The notes: a model not told the origin generated them from the sequence alone. A DNA stretch of 64,000 nucleotides from Ascaris suum (GCA_013433145.1 CM024174.1:11847484-11911483); one strand, 5' to 3'; positions 1 to 19,593 are shown, counted from the first letter of the stretch. Numbers and translations: made by a program.

Positions 1-721
1 TAAAAAATCACAGCAAGTTACCTACGCAAGTCTTCCTTACCTTACCACTATCTGTAAAAATTTTATGAACTACATAGCAAATCAACATTTTAACCAAAGA
101 TATTAATTTCCTCTCTGAAAGCAACATCCCTCTTAACGAAAGAAATATAGCTAGGGAAAAACAAAAAAGAAATTCCCTTCTCCATCTTCTCCCATCTCCG
201 ACACAAAGTTCAAAAAAGTTCAGAAAGGTTTGAGAAAAAACAACCATAAAATAATGTTTGACCCACCCAACGATGCTGCTTCATTTGATTTAGACTTGCC
301 TCAAGATGAACTAAATCAACAACGCTTTAAATGAAAAAAACCTGCCAGCCTCTTACTTAGGTTCTATCCGCAGCATAAATACTGTTCCTTAGAATGTGCT
401 CTTCTCAACAACCTGATGCTGCGTTAGTTCGGTTGCGATAGGGCAGCCTCAGTGATTTTAGTGATTTAAACGGCAGAATATGCACAATGTTGGCCTCCTA
501 TTCCTTTTCCTATCATCCTCCCATTCTTTCACAAAAATCTGACGATGAAAAAATTTCATGCTTTTCGTATTAAATAACAGATATCTCGTCGATCCAAAAG
601 TACCTCCCATGTGTTTAATCGAGGAAAAACTCACAAAAGGGCCTATCTAAGGGAAAACTGCTTGATGCAGAGAATAAGCTCGTTGTGGAGCCAAAAAAAA
701 GAATCACCATAAAGGACTGAC

Positions 722-3700
722 CTTCAAATTTGAGACATGCCTGAAGACGAATGGATTATTGAGTGCGATTTGCTTCTGAATGCGACTATTCATACCGCTT
801 ACAAATGTCTGATAAACAGCCATACACTTCTTCGCCAGTGAACTGCGTCTGTAAACTAGTGACAGGTACCTTTCACAATCAAAATATTCTCAACCTTCCT
901 TTCCAATCAATATGTTAATTTGAGCCAAGTACATTAATATAACCGTATTACTGCAGTCGTGAGGACTTCAGAAAATACTGTACTGTACACAGATCAAGTT
1001 GCAACTTAGAACTTGAAATTTGAAGAACAGCCTCAAATACACGAAAAGTAGCATGAAAGAATACCTGAGGAAAATGATATGATCTTTATTTCACAATGCA
1101 ACAATTTCAGATGCTTACTCAACGTGGACATTTATTTTCGGGAAACCGGTGGGTTCATCGGCTATGATTCCTTCGATATCTCAAGCTAGTTTCAAGGATG
1201 TCAAAACCGACGAGATGAGGATATAACATTTAAATCCGCTGGAGTAAATAAAATTTATGGTAGGCGGATAAAAAATATAAAGAGGAAGACTCTAGCTCTC
1301 TCTTCCTCCGATGCTAAGTGCTTCTCGAAATTTCGAATACTCTGGACTAAGTAAATTTCATTCGTGCTTCAGCTGATATAGTGAAATAAGCTAGGACTGC
1401 CTATCCTGCTCAAGTCACCGAACATATATAAACCTCCAGCGATTGCTGCTGGCAGACTGCAGTCAGCAATACCATAAGAAGGGATCATGTGGGTAGCACG
1501 TTATGAGTGGATTGTGCCTCTCACGTAGAATATATTCTCCACACATATTAAAATGCATCTCAGAAGAAACATGACAGTGGAATAAAATCACAGAATCACT
1601 TACAGTAGACAGGAATGTCCTGCAATTCAGGATGTGCCTCCCAGTATTCATCAAGGATCAACAATAGTTCTTGTGCACGTCCAAGTGCAAATGCCGGAAT
1701 CAAACAACGTCCTCCTCGACCCACGATCTCATGTACCGTGCTTGTAAACCTCAAAACAACCAACTAAATAAATTATCAAATGACTACCATCACGGAAATA
1801 TTAACAAGCTTCCGACACAATGTGAATACAAAACTACAGGTATCATTAAGCATACAACCTGTCAGGTAACAAACAATGGCGCCAAAACTTGGTCACTTCC
1901 CACGCAACATCGACGAATATATGACTGTCAAAATGAAACAATAAACGATTTGAAACAAAGATAAGAAGTTCCAAATTCCGTTAGGTAATACAAACAACAG
2001 TTGCCAGTAGACCCGATTCCGCTATTCTCTGCTCAACCTTCCACATAACTACGACCCCCCCCCCCCTCCCCAGTAAATAATGAACACCATCTGCGTCAGC
2101 CGCTATACTAATACAAACAAATATTTTTGAACTAATAAAGAAGTGAACCTCAATGGGCCATTTCAATAAACATTTCTTCAAAACTGGCATACTATAACTT
2201 CGCTATACATCACATCTGCATGAATATAAATAATTCGTTTACAATTCGGATAGAAAGTGCGCTTCAAACAACTCTTCCCCCGTCATGCATCGATCAGTCC
2301 ATATGAGCAAGCCCATAATTGAAGCTAGATTTATGGAACTTGGTAGGTATAATGCACACCGAATGATAATTTATTATACCATATTTCATTTTCACCTATC
2401 AATTTCGAAAGAAACCATATTAATGACAAAAACTTGGTTATATATTCACCGTTTTGTTGCACCTCCCCTCCCCCCCCCCTCTCCCATCTCTTCTCAAGAA
2501 AGAAACTAATCTTCTGCGGGACATTCGTGTACGCGATCTACTTAAATAGAACATGAGGGCACTGCTTCGTATATTCACTGCTTCCAAACCAAACATCTAG
2601 AGAATTACAATACAAAGCTAAATTTTTAAGTAAGAGAAAAGAACAGTAAAAAAGCCAGCATTGTGGCACAACTTTTCTGGCACCCCCCCCCCCCCCCTAC
2701 CCCCACCACTTGCTTAGGAGAGTTCCAACTGAAACGCTTAATAAAACTGCCCCAATCCTAATGACGATCAAGTATTAAAATATTGGGCAGTTCTGAATAA
2801 ACCTCGCACAGAACCATTACCACCTGCTACATACGACCAATTCAAGAAGCACTAATTGCGCCTTACCAATGAAGAATCTACGCTCAAAAAACGGCAAAAA
2901 TAAAATTAAGATCACGACAAACAAACACAGATGTGAGTTCTACTAAAACAAAATCTACCTCTTCTCACGTTCCTCACGACCCTCGTGCACTTGAGTTCCA
3001 TAAGTCGATTCCTGCAATACAATCGCTTACAATAATCCAAATAATGATTCGCATAAATAATCACACCTCAAAAACAAAACATAACAGAATTCTTTATCTT
3101 TCAACGCTAAAGTAATTTAAATATTTTTCAACACTGAAATAAATTAAATATACATGATAAGACAAATTAATTAAAAATTTGTGAATGCAAAATCACTAAC
3201 TGTAACAATGAAAGAAACAAACTAACACAAATAAGGACATCCGGAGAAACTGTGGGCAATTCGGCAGCACACAGATGTCTATCCTCGAGTCTCGAGAAGT
3301 CACCCGTATATAGCACACGCACACCGGCGATTTCAATCATGAACATACATGCGCCGAGCACATGTCCCGCCACATAACACCAGAACTTGATACCGTTCAC
3401 TTCCTTTTGCTCGTGAAAATCGATCACCTGAATCCTTCGTTAAAGACCTTTCAGAAACACATTTCGCATCGAACTTCGAAACTACCGACCGCCTGCCAAC
3501 GGAAGCCGAGTCTTCTCGGACTACTAGACCACCGGCATGATGTAGCTACAGGTTGTTAAGCACCGCTCATATAGCTGAAGTCGAAGAACGAAACAGCGCC
3601 TTCTAGAACTTTTTCCTCTGCCTCTTACCAAGAATAAGATAAAGTCAACGTGCGAAATAATTTCGTGGTATCCTGATAGGAAGCCTGTCCTAATCATATG

Positions 3701-6700
3701 AAAGCACTGAAACAAGAACATCCGTACAAATATCAGCGTCATCTAGAACGTCTAATAAATCATCTTTCATAGAAGATTTCTGCTGCGAATCTTATCGCTG
3801 CTTGTCGTGGCTCATTGCGTGAAGCCACAATCAGAAATGAACAGAAGGTATGAGGAAGAGAAAAGTTCAGAAAGGAAGAAAGAAGGTAAAAAGAAGAGAA
3901 AATTAAACGATCATACTCGGAGAGGTGAACCATTGCCCTAGGCTTAATATTTTCGCCAACTGCAACAAACAAGCAGTATAAGAGCACACTGGCATTAAAA
4001 TTTCAAAAAATAATATTCACCCACAATATTACGAACAAATCGAGAAACTACTACGAGAATTTCAACGTTTCGGTCGCAAAGTATTCGAAAATAATCAGCT
4101 TTGCTTGTCACCTCCAACAAGAATAATTCTAGTTCAATTTTAGCTTTGCTGTAAACGTTCTTCAATGGCCACCTGTTACTTCTCACAATAACCCTTATAA
4201 CCATCCTTGTCATTCGACACTAGAGACCCACTCCACTCATATCGACCTGTTCGATCCAAACTGGAAGAACTGTTATGAGACGAAAAACCCCAAATAACAA
4301 CTGAAGCTAAATTTAAAAAAAAATACAACCTCGATTTTTTCCATACTCTTTTCGAGATCTTCTTCAGTGTAAAGTAGACGATTGTCACTTCCACCTCCAT
4401 ATTTCGATACCTTAAACAAGTTGGCTACGAAACAATGGTATCCTACTCTTTACAATCTTTGAAATATACGCTCTCCAATAGTCTATACTCCAACAGTGGC
4501 GTTGCTCGGCGCTATTACCGAATAAAAATATTGGACAGTTTTGAAGGATTAAACTCCAACATTACAAGCATAAGTTTTTGAAAATATACGCAAATTTTTA
4601 AAAATATATGCGGAATTTGCTATTCACAACAAACTTTGTCCTTCCTAGACAAATGGTACTACTTAGAAAAAAGTAATTCACCAATAGTCAATAAAAAACA
4701 AAGATCAGCAAAGATATTTTCCGCGATTCAAAAGTTCACACATCAAAAATTATTTAATCCTTTCAGTCGCCCTCCTAGCCCTCTTCTTCCCCATCCTGAA
4801 AGCCAATACATTGCTGGCAAGTACAACATCAACGTCAATGTCTTACCGCTAAAACTTTCAGTCACCAAATAAAAACAACAACGAAGAAATAAAAGGTGAA
4901 TGGCAATAAACCTTAAGGTAATCTCCAATAAGCATTCGATATATTGCCTTGGTGGCATGTGTCATAAAACAACGTCCTCGAAATGCAGTCTTCTCCAATA
5001 ACCATGGTACTGCACCACAATGATCCAGGTGGAAGTGTGTCACCTAAACTCATTTACGAGCATTTTTTTTTATTACGAAATACTCAACGATTTATATATT
5101 CCCTTGCCACTTTTTGCGACTCTCATCCATGAACACCTATTGTTCTATTTCTGCTCAAAAGAATTGTCGCATACGCAGCTACCCCAAACTGCAGCACTTG
5201 CAGTGAAGTACGATAAAAAGTCGACGTAAGGTTTCCCTCCTCTTGGCTTTATCCGTTACCTCGAAACGTATACGACCGCTTAATTATCTCCCATAAGACA
5301 CCGGTTCAGTAAGGAAAAAATAGACAACCTCAAATGCTAAATGCTATATTTTGACGAAATGAGGTGGAGATTTCTCTGATATGAAGCTGCTTCAATGGTA
5401 AACAAAGGTACAGGACTTGACCCCACCCAAAGTCTACCAATTTCGAAGGAATTTAGTATTTTTGATTAAAAGTAGGCTGCAAATAACCTTGTAAGTCCTC
5501 ATGTTTAAATAACCTCATGCCTGAAATACGGATAACAACATGACAAACTTAACACACACCGCAGGCCACACAACCATTCCAAAATGAGAGTAAGTAAAAG
5601 ACTATCACGCGCTCTACTAAAACTAACATAACGCTAAACAATAGGCGGCCTATAATGTGCTTGAAAATAATTTTTTTAATACAACGAAACTTCAATAATA
5701 AATGCAACTCTGAAATAATTTTAAATAAATGCAATTTTAAATATAGCATAGAAAAAAATCATCTCGATTTGCTTCAAAGACCGCAACAACTAGCAACTTC
5801 CAAAAAATACGAACCAAAAGCAAATCGAGTTCCTCACAATCGACAAAATCGACGAATGGTAGAGCATCAACGCCACTCATGCCTGGATGGATACCACAAT
5901 CCAACTGAAATTCACCAACTCCTAATCACCTCTCTGATAATACCATTATTTTAAATGATGAGAAAAAACCTTTACAAATAACCACAAATGAGGATAGCAC
6001 CCTTTTCGCCTATCTGTAATAACGGATTTCCATCCTAAAATCAGATTTTCGTATAAGCCTTTCGCTAAAATAATAAAGGCTTGTTGCACATTGATACGTT
6101 AACAAGTTAATGATTAAAGCACTCGACTATGCTCCTCTCTTAGCCGTCCAATATGAGAGAATTTATAAAATTTGCCTCAAATGAAGCAACAAATAAAGCG
6201 CTGACCCCAAAAGGCGACTCTATGCATGGCCTTAATTGCTGCTTACCTCCATCAACTAGTTTTGCAGTTTGCCAACAATAAACAAAGTATGCAAAACATT
6301 AGGCTGATATTTTTACTGATCTAAATGACCGTAGATGTCCTCGAAAATAAAGTCCCTCCTTAACGATACTGCCCATGTAAAAATGCGTACCAGATCGATT
6401 AAAAACACGTGCAGATTGTTCTTTCTCCATACTGCACAAGACGGCAGACACCTTCCTCCCTCCTCTCTCTCCCTTCCTCCACTGCTCAAGGCTACTAATA
6501 CTGAATACTTGTCTCATTACAAGCACTAGCATGATCGCAATTGCCAGTTATCACTGATATCAATTACCAGTAATGCATACCAGCCTAAATTAAACGCGGT
6601 AAAATAAAGCTGGAAAAGTTTGCTACACAAAACAACTTTCTTTACAAAATACTCTGCTGCTTTTGCTAGAGTTGCCGTCCCATCAACTTGAAATACTGGA

Positions 6701-8748
6701 AACGAGATTTTAAAAAAAAAGTCGCTAAAATCGCTGATCTAAGGTCCGCCCTTTTTAGTCCAGGAATTATCTAAGTTCGAAAAAAGTTTTGAACTCGAAG
6801 ATTTGCCGAACAAAGACTTAATTGGAGGCCATCATTAACTATAACTTTCAAAAATCCATAAATTCTAGAAAATAGCTGAAAGGAAATGCGAAATGGAAAT
6901 TTCGAGAAATCTACGATAAAATTGGATGCTAATAGTGCGAAATTAAAATCTCCACTTCGAAATTACAACTACGATAGTATAACAACAACCAGAGAACTCT
7001 TACCAAAATCTTTTTGCCTTTGAATGTGAGGTAGTGACATGATCGACCAACTTCCTGACCAGAACCACTGCAATGAGACATCATACTTTATAAGAAAACT
7101 GAAGGCCGCATGATGCACATCACACGGAAATGACCTTCTTCATGGAACTAAGATAAACTATGAGGGTTCTGGATACCTTAATCTGGGCAGCATCTATGAA
7201 GAAAATGTATAATGCCCTGGTTAGCGTACCACTTTTTTGCAACCAACTTTTTGAGAAAATGCCTCAACTACACTCCACCTTTAACCTTCTAATATAACCA
7301 TGTTATCTCTTTTCGTATAACAGCTTAACACTGCGGCTGATCAACTTCTCCAGAATACTAGCGCGGTTTTATAGGGTTGTCACTATTGTTTCCGAAAGTA
7401 AGGTATCACTATTGTTTCCGGAAGTAAGGTATCACTACTGTTTCCGGAGATAACCTTACTGATATAAACAACTAGAGAAGTAATTCAAAATCGAGGCCAC
7501 CTATTTCACCCTTTAAATTGTTTAAAGAGTAGTCTAACATATCTTGAAGATGGCCAAGAATTACATTTCAAGATAACTTTTCAACAAAAATCAACATTAG
7601 CTTCCAAGTTTTCGCTGTATTTTATCTGAGATTATAGATCAACCCCCCCCCCCCCCCCCAAGATTACTTCTAAGTTTCATCAAAAAATTCTACAGCTAAA
7701 ATTTTTCATTCATTCTTTCATTACCTTTTTTTGATTAGTTTCCTCTTTCACTTTAACCGTCACCCGCATATTGCCGATAAATAAAATCCCTAATTACTAA
7801 AACGTGAAAATGCTGTGTTAAATAAACTAGATCAGGAAACAAGCACGTGAAGTAATGCCCCAAATTTAGTGACATATCAGAATTGGCCTACAAACCTGAA
7901 TAAATACTTTCAAGGAAGCCATCGTCTCTATTGGCGAGTTACACATCTACTTTTCAACTTAGGAGCCAATAACTGCCAAGACCTATTATAAGAACGCTTC
8001 CATACCTAATATCATTTATTATAAGGAATTAATCAACTATTTTTAACGTACCAGAGATGTCAAGAGCCACTTTTTATCGTTAGATTAACTACTACGAAGT
8101 TGTAATCAGCTGAATATAATCAAGCTGAATAATAAACCATTTAAAATGCCTACTGCTTTATATTCAATAACAATAGAGTTTATTCTACAACGGCGCAACT
8201 GTCCGGGTGGTGCAACAACTTTCCCGCTGCTTCGAAACATCCGTTGTTGCATACCGATGCAAAGCTGGCAATCTAGGTCTTCAATTTCAAGTGGCCTCAA
8301 CGAAAAATTTTTTTCAGCGCTCAAAACCATCTATGAACTAATCGACGCAAAAATGAACATCCAACCAATTGCAAAATATATGTAAATTTCTTGACGTCTT
8401 TAAATGCTCATAAATTTTTTCAAAGGTTTCCATCAATGCAAAGCATAATGTGCGAGCTGAGCTAACTCTATAAAGAAACCTACCGAAAATTTTCCACTCA
8501 TTTGTGCTATTCGTCAGTTTCTAAAAGAAATTTAAAGCGAGTAAATTTCCCTCCTTTTATTTGTTTATATTCAAATAAATCTGTATATTTCTCAATTACA
8601 GGACGTTAAAATAAAATACAAAAAAAAAACGCATAAAAATTTCATCCATTAGAAAAAAAAAAACTAACAGTGGTGTAAACGTCAAACTATCGGAAGTATC
8701 CTCAGGCACTTCGGCATCCATTTTCTCGGTTTCTTCAAATGAGGCCAT
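722..8748 (-). CDS. cpsf-3: CPSF3 (CPSF-73) mRNA 3'-end endonuclease, 5' half, nine exons
   Basis: Zinc-dependent endonuclease of the cleavage and polyadenylation complex; it cuts nuclear pre-mRNA before poly(A) addition and also histone pre-mRNA. Exons (high to low): 8748-8669, 7067-7004, 5904-5815, 5043-4912, 4410-4330, 3427-3227, 3011-2959, 1749-1604, 848-722. Phases agree at every junction except the last. The N-terminus is [14 protein letters not shown]; metallo-beta-lactamase residues follow: HFHLDH at about 81-86, the histidine of GHVLG near 171 and the aspartate of YTGDFS near 192. Exon 7 carries ESTYGTQ, exon 8 [17 protein letters not shown] and exon 9 [13 protein letters not shown], all family signatures. 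About 325 of the usual ~700 residues are present; the rest of the beta-CASP domain and the C-terminus lie beyond position 1. Acceptors are TTTCAG, TTTAG or TTGCAG; several donors are GTTAG or GTCAG. At the exon 8/9 junction one base is missing from an otherwise in-frame alanine codon. Confidence 0.96.
2055..2697. repeat. Three poly-C tracts in a CPSF3 intron
   Basis: Uninterrupted C runs occur at 2055-2066 (12), 2470-2479 (10) and 2683-2697 (15), all in the intron between CPSF3 exons 7 and 8. On the transcribed strand they read as poly-G, so they could form G-quadruplex-like RNA, although a single run is also a simple homopolymer. They belong to a wider set of such tracts across the window. 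Confidence 0.9.
7379..7455. repeat. Three-copy tandem repeat, unit about 29 bp
   Basis: The core TATCACTATTGTTTCCG recurs three times with small changes (GAAAGTAAGG, GAAGTAAGG, GAGATAACC following). It lies between CPSF3 exons 1 and 2, just upstream of exon 2. No coding content is seen. Confidence 0.85.
7643..7659. repeat. Poly-C tract, 17 bp
   Basis: A pure C17 run inside the first CPSF3 intron. Confidence 0.95.
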
Positions 8749-13500
<4,752 letters not shown>

Positions 13501-14852
13501 TCAGCAAACGAAATGATACTCAGTCATTGTTGAAGTGCTGTGTTTTAGGCTATGTGCAAGTGGACGGTTTCGCTTAATTGTTTGAGATACGTTTGCATTT
13601 TGCCGAGGTTATGTATATGTTTCGGGATTGTGTTAATTGTTCTGATTGTGTCATCCTAACTAGGTGAGGTGTTTATCGAGGTCATTCTTGCACGGATTTT
13701 TCGTCCATGTTAGAAATTCTTTTTGCACTCCTTAATGGTATTTATGGGTCCCATTTATATTTGTACCTATAGATTAGGCATTTTATAATCGTTTATACTT
13801 AGAGGTTCCCAGTAATTACGTTATATTCACCTTAATAGGTATTTACATGTCTACATTGTGCGTAGAGCATAATTTATTTCATCGTATTTTATTTTCGGGT
13901 TTTAATTTTTTAAAAACGACTGACATACTTGTCAGTGAATTATCGGATAAATTATATTGCAACTAATGTCTCATAAAGGGGATTTAAGAGGTGATGCATA
14001 GGTAAAGATTATTGAACGCAATTTTTTTTGGTTTCACAATTGAACGTAATTGATAATTTCAAGGTAATTGACGGTGATTCACGAACTTGCTCGCTCAACT
14101 ACGTGTTGTGAGAGCATTTTGTGAATTTTGGAATTTAGCTCATTTTAAGAGGTAAGAAGTAACTTAACATTAAATGGGTTATCTTGATAAGGATGTGAGA
14201 TGATTTTACTTGTAGACAGCTGCTCTATTCTTTTAGCAGTTGTTGCATATGCTGCGTTGATAAATGAGCCGTAATGATTAGACTCTGTTAGCAGGTGTCA
14301 ATAAGAGAGGAGAGTCTTGAGGCGATTATCGTCGTTGGCTTCTTCTGTACTGCGGGAAGGGGTGAAGAAATTATAGCGCTATATCTGTGACATTATGGGC
14401 ACCAAAAAAAACGAGTTATTCAAAATTTTTGAAGCTCTCATGCGTTTATCTATCTCTGTGTCTACGATAAGCTAAAAAAATGATATCATATTATTTAAAC
14501 ACCCGGAGACGGGAATATATAAAAAATATGGGAGCTTCTTTCCAAATCTTGGGCCAATTGGTAAAGAAAAAATCACAAGAGAAGGCAAACATAAATTTCA
14601 GTCGTCGCCTCTTTTCATTAAAGAATCCTGAATATGCTATGCGCCATAAAAACTTTCCTTTCAGATGGGCATACACGCTTACGATGAGACCGTGGAGCAG
14701 TGTTAATGCGTCATGGCACAAGTTATGCAATTATATGTCCATACGAATGCAGTTATCTTGTATGACTTTTTCATCGATTGCCTGCCTTGTCTATTAGTCA
14801 TGGGTAATTGTCAGGTAAGCATTCTCCATCGTCCATATTATTCGCCACCTTT

Positions 14853-15086
14853 CTAATTATTTTTCTTGGACATTGAGCCATTAGGCAACTTCTTCATCAA
14901 TAAAACGCCCTCCACTGTCCAGCCGAAATACACTTTGATGGAGGAACAATACCGTCCTTTAAATTTATTGCTGTTGCGTCCATCTGTCCACCGATATTTA
15001 ATGTAAGTCGAGGTGAACATCCGGATGTCGATAGTTTTGAGCCCTGTGGTACCACGTTGATGGTTTTTTGACCACGAAAGTCTCAT
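14853..15086 (-). other. Unidentified open frame, 77 codons
   Basis: A minus-strand ATG frame with balanced codons (MRLSWSKNHQRGTTGLKTID at the start, aromatic-rich middle). It lies in DNA whose composition otherwise suggests plus-strand transcription. No splice site, family motif or neighbour supports it. It could be an exon, a mobile-element relic or chance. Confidence 0.15.
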
Positions 15087-18000
15087 CGATCGCGGATAGT
15101 TGTGCGCTTATCTCTATTTGAAGTGCCTAAAGTTGTGATACTTTTTCCACTTTCAACTATTCCCAAAAATTATGCCGTGCGCCGACGAGTACAATTTTTT
15201 TCTGTTGTGTTGAAATTTGTTGGGAATATCTTCCATGGTGGTATTTTTGGGGTTATTGCGGTGTCTATGCAACTCAAACTACTTTAATTGTCGTCGTGGT
15301 GGATTTTACCAAACAAAACCGGCGCCCGTTCTTTCCCCTCCACTAGCATCTCCCCACCTCTCCGCCAAAAGTTATGCGTGTTGTGGATTGCCGCCTTTCT
15401 GCTCTTCACTTCATATTGGCCCACCTGAAAAGTGTGTTTTTTCGTAGGAAAGAAGAACATAAATAATACACGCTTCTAAGAGAAAAGATTTCAATTAGAC
15501 CACCCTGTTAAGGTAGGTGACATCATACAAATGGATTTGTTATGCATATGAATGGAGATCGTGTCTCATAAACTTCTACTATCTCCTGACACAGTCCACA
15601 AATGAGCGGGATTGATATTTCGCATCATTTCCTGTATTAGCGAGGTATTCCCTCGGTAGATCAGAAATTTATTCTGACCAGTTGTTGGAGGAGTCACACT
15701 CAAGTACTGCACTTCAAAACCATTTTACTGTTTTCCTAATCACTAAAATTGTTTTCTTTTATTGATTTTTGACTGAAAGCTATATATGCTTACAGGTGCT
15801 AATGGAATATAAGGCTGCCGAATCAAGAAGGAATGCCCGAAGCACTTATGACGTTGACGTATAGATGTTGAGATCATGAAGCGAGATGGCCAAATGCAGG
15901 TGAAGTACGCAGGGGACTTAAAAGAATCAAAAAGGTGATTATACTCTAAACCTGTACGCGGCAGATTCTTTGTGCGCCACAAGAAATATTGGCTAAGAAA
16001 GTAGACGGTATCCAGCATAGATGATTCACTCAAACCAATATATGTGAGAAAAATTTTCTGTTCTAGGTTTAGTAGTAAGCGTGTGGCTTGTTTGATGTTG
16101 TTGCAAAACGGTCGGTGATTTTGTTCGCCCTGTCATCCAACCAATGAGGGCATTCTTCTTAGGATTTAATTGGTGCTTTCATGTGTGGCTGTCATTGCGA
16201 TACTGGTAACCGATACTTCTGCGGAGCCGTTGAGGCGACTTTGGTGGAATCCTCTAAACGAAGGAAGCAGGTGGAGGGAGGCCGCCTTATTTGGTTTGAG
16301 GACTCCTTAGTACTTTTCGAGTAGTGATGCGAACATATCGGATTTCTTTGACGGAGGCATCATCATCATTTAAGTTCAGCATCCACGAATGTTGTTCTTC
16401 TTTGTTTATTTGTTCACTGAAAAATATATGAGCCGTACCGTGCTTAATGCGAAAATCAGTGAAGTGTGCTTACATAATCGACGTTTTTTAAACCAGGTAT
16501 GCCGCGTATCGGAAAGGTAACGAGTTCTTTTTGCAGCCTCATTAATGAAGAGCAATTCAATCAATTCTCACCTGGTGATGATGGTGTGCAGATGGCCGAA
16601 TAAGATCTTCAAGAGCAGCAGCTGATTTGGAGATGAGAAGGTATTCTTCAACAATTCGCTAATGTAAGCTGTGTGTTTATAAGTTTCGTTGAAATAAAAT
16701 ATTGTTAGGCTATTTGCGAAGACTTTTGATTGGTGCATTTGACAAGGCAGCTGGTTTGTAGTAGTATGCGGAAGGGAATGTGGATTTCATAAAGGCTTGT
16801 TTTAGAAAGTCGACTATGTAGGATAAAAGTGAAGGTACTGCGGGATGGGAGGTAATGCTTGCGAAATAGTCACATCTACACTATATGCAACTGCGAAAAA
16901 AACATGTGGGGGATGCATTCCAACGGTACAAACTTTTCTCACATTTTCAAAAGGGACTATTAAAATTCGTGGCGGCATATGACTTAACCCATTATCAGTG
17001 CTAATTTGGAATTTCGAAGCGAATCTTTGAGAAATCGGCTCGATACGGCCGTAACGTTTGTTAGTCAGCAGATTATTGCATTTTTTTTCTGCTTTAGGTG
17101 CATTTCAAAGACCATCGATATACGAGTTGAATGATTTGCAGTGATTGGACGTGATCTGAACCTGACTGATCATCGTCTTAATAAGAAGATCCTTTTCGTA
17201 CATCAGAGGAGAATATTCGTCAGGTTATGTGAAGAAGAGAATGAACTGAAAAGATTCGAGGTGGACCTTGAAATGTTTTATCTATGTCCATCAGTTCTGT
17301 GCTCTTATGTGGTTATATTCGAAAGAGGAAAGAGATGAAGAGCAGAAATTCTCGTGATCGCCAGTCCCTCCTTTCAACGGTCGGTTCTAGCACTGAATGT
17401 TTCCTTTTATGCTCACTTTCATCCACGAATACATTTCCATGATGCTTCACACGAATATGCTATTCATATATTAGCCGTTGTTCGTATATGGGTACAGTAA
17501 TGTGGATGGCAGAATTCACATCAATCCTGTATGGGTTTATTAAATGCAATAAATAGTTAACAGGTATGATATTCTGAGAATGGGATACTGCTTAAATCCT
17601 CCACTCAGAGGCTAGCCACATATAGGTTGTTCCATATTTCAGTGTAATTTATGGCAATGTTCAACTAACAGTTGTATTATTATAAGCAATGCATGAGTTG
17701 GATGGTTTGATCCTCTCATATCGCCCAGCATTGCTATTATTGTTCTATGATTTTTGTGATATTTCTTTGGTGATTACTCGTTTGTTTTATAATTATTATT
17801 GTAAGTTTTGGTTTGTATTTTGATGCGTTAATTGGGTTATTTGTTTTTATTGGTGAACAAAGCACAGTTTACGGTTTTTAAAATAGAGGTAAGAGTAAGT
17901 CTGATTTCATTCTTCTATTTGTATCTTCATTGGTTATACGTTTTATTGTAGCCCTTTTTTTGTGTTTAACTTTTCTACGATTTTCTAATTGCGCTATGCT

Positions 18001-19311
18001 TGGTGGTGTTTTTTAAAAAATATCTTTATGGAGATTTTCCGATTGTTTTATCGGTTTCGTTTAATGCGATCCTTGTCATTTCCAAAATAAGGCTTGCCTT
18101 GACGCTTTCTGGAGAGGAGTAATAAGATGAGATGATGTTCTTTTGTTAATATGAATATTTCCTTAATTGGTGCCGTTTAGTGATCGTTCTTTCGGTTAAC
18201 TATTCAAAACAGTAAGAAGTAAGTATTAATTATTAGTTGCTGTGATTTGTAAGGAATGATGCCTATCTTCATGTCGATAATTTGTCGGCGATATACGCGG
18301 ACAAAAGTTTGAATTATTGCCTTCTCATGATAGACATCCAGTGATATTTTGATACCGCTATAATGTTACAGTCAGCAATACTTTAAAACGATATATTATA
18401 GTGATTTGTAAAAGGGAATTTCTTCATTTGCGTCTGTTATCACTCACACGCATTCTGTCGTTGTGATTATTGGTTTTATATATTTATATTTGTCAATGTG
18501 ATAAAAGTTTAAAATAATCTGTCGCATATTCTGTGAATCGTCTATCTATTGCGAAGAGGTTCCCCTCTATCTTTTTTTCTTCTTGAATTGTGATTATGCC
18601 CTCATAAAGATGATTTTTTTTGATAAAGTAATATTTGTAAGTAATACTCCGAAAGTATTCGGCTGTTGAAGAATTACGGAAAGTTGAGGCCGTTTTCCAT
18701 AAATTTTCAACTGCAGTTGGAATTAACTAAGAAATTTACTAGTGGAAATGAAGAGTGAAAGATGATTCCCATCAACTTCAAAATTCTGCAGTCGAATAGC
18801 GAGGAAGTTGTGGGTTATTAAAAGCGTAGATAGATACAAATGCGTTTACATTTGTTTTATGTTAACTTGTAATATGGATATGGTATTATTCATGTTTTCT
18901 AGTTCGTTTTTGAATTCTTTAAATTGTTCGTTTCAAGTGAGAATGCGAATGCACATATCGCGCCAACTACGCTTTTTTTTAATTCACTAGATTTTTTCAG
19001 ACCAATACTAATAGGTAGGAGGCGATGGCCTACAGTTGGAACTGAAGTCGGTCAAGAGGTGAGTCAGTCTTATTTGGGAGGAAGTCGAGGTGCGGTTTAG
19101 ACCGCAGCCATCATTGAAAGGAATTTGCTGTTGTTAGAAGAGAGCTTGGAAATGGCTTCAGGAGCAACTGCACATCGGGTTTCGCATATATGAAAAGGAT
19201 TGTGGGATTTTCAAGGAAGCATATGCTACGAGCAGCGAAGGAAATTGATATACTCGATAATAACTGCAACGAGGCAATTCTAGGACGGTTTTTTCACTCA
19301 ACGAAGGATGT

Positions 19312-19593
19312 ATGACCAAAGACTCGAGGAAAGCTGTCCGCGAATGTCGACATCATCAACGTCTGAAGAGAAGTTTCTGCGCCGATTCGGATTCGGAAGG
19401 ATTCAACCGCAAAGCCATTAGCAGCTTGGATAAGGAAATTTCGGACTATTTAGCACTGAAATGCGAGAAGAAATTCGGTGGACGTGAGCGTTTTAAGAGG
19501 TTTGAACAGGGATTCATCCTTCCTCGCACTCACTCTTCCTCGGAAACGGCAATTCGTAGGAGTTATCTCTTAAATTATTTTATCCTGAAGTAA
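19312..19593 (+). CDS. Hypothetical open frame, 93 codons, basic and hydrophilic
   Basis: A plus-strand frame from ATG to TAA with coding-like codon use (repeated GAT TCG GAA, AAG, CGT). The protein starts MTKDSRKAVRECRHHQRLKR and has a charged middle (SSLDKEISDYLALKCEKKFG). No signal peptide, membrane segment or known motif is visible. The flanking kilobase is also richer in GC than average but is broken by stops in all frames, so this may be an internal exon or the relic of a larger gene. No family recognised. Confidence 0.3.
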   Translation: MTKDSRKAVRECRHHQRLKRSFCADSDSEGFNRKAISSLDKEISDYLALKCEKKFGGRERFKRFEQGFILPRTHSSSETAIRRSYLLNYFILK

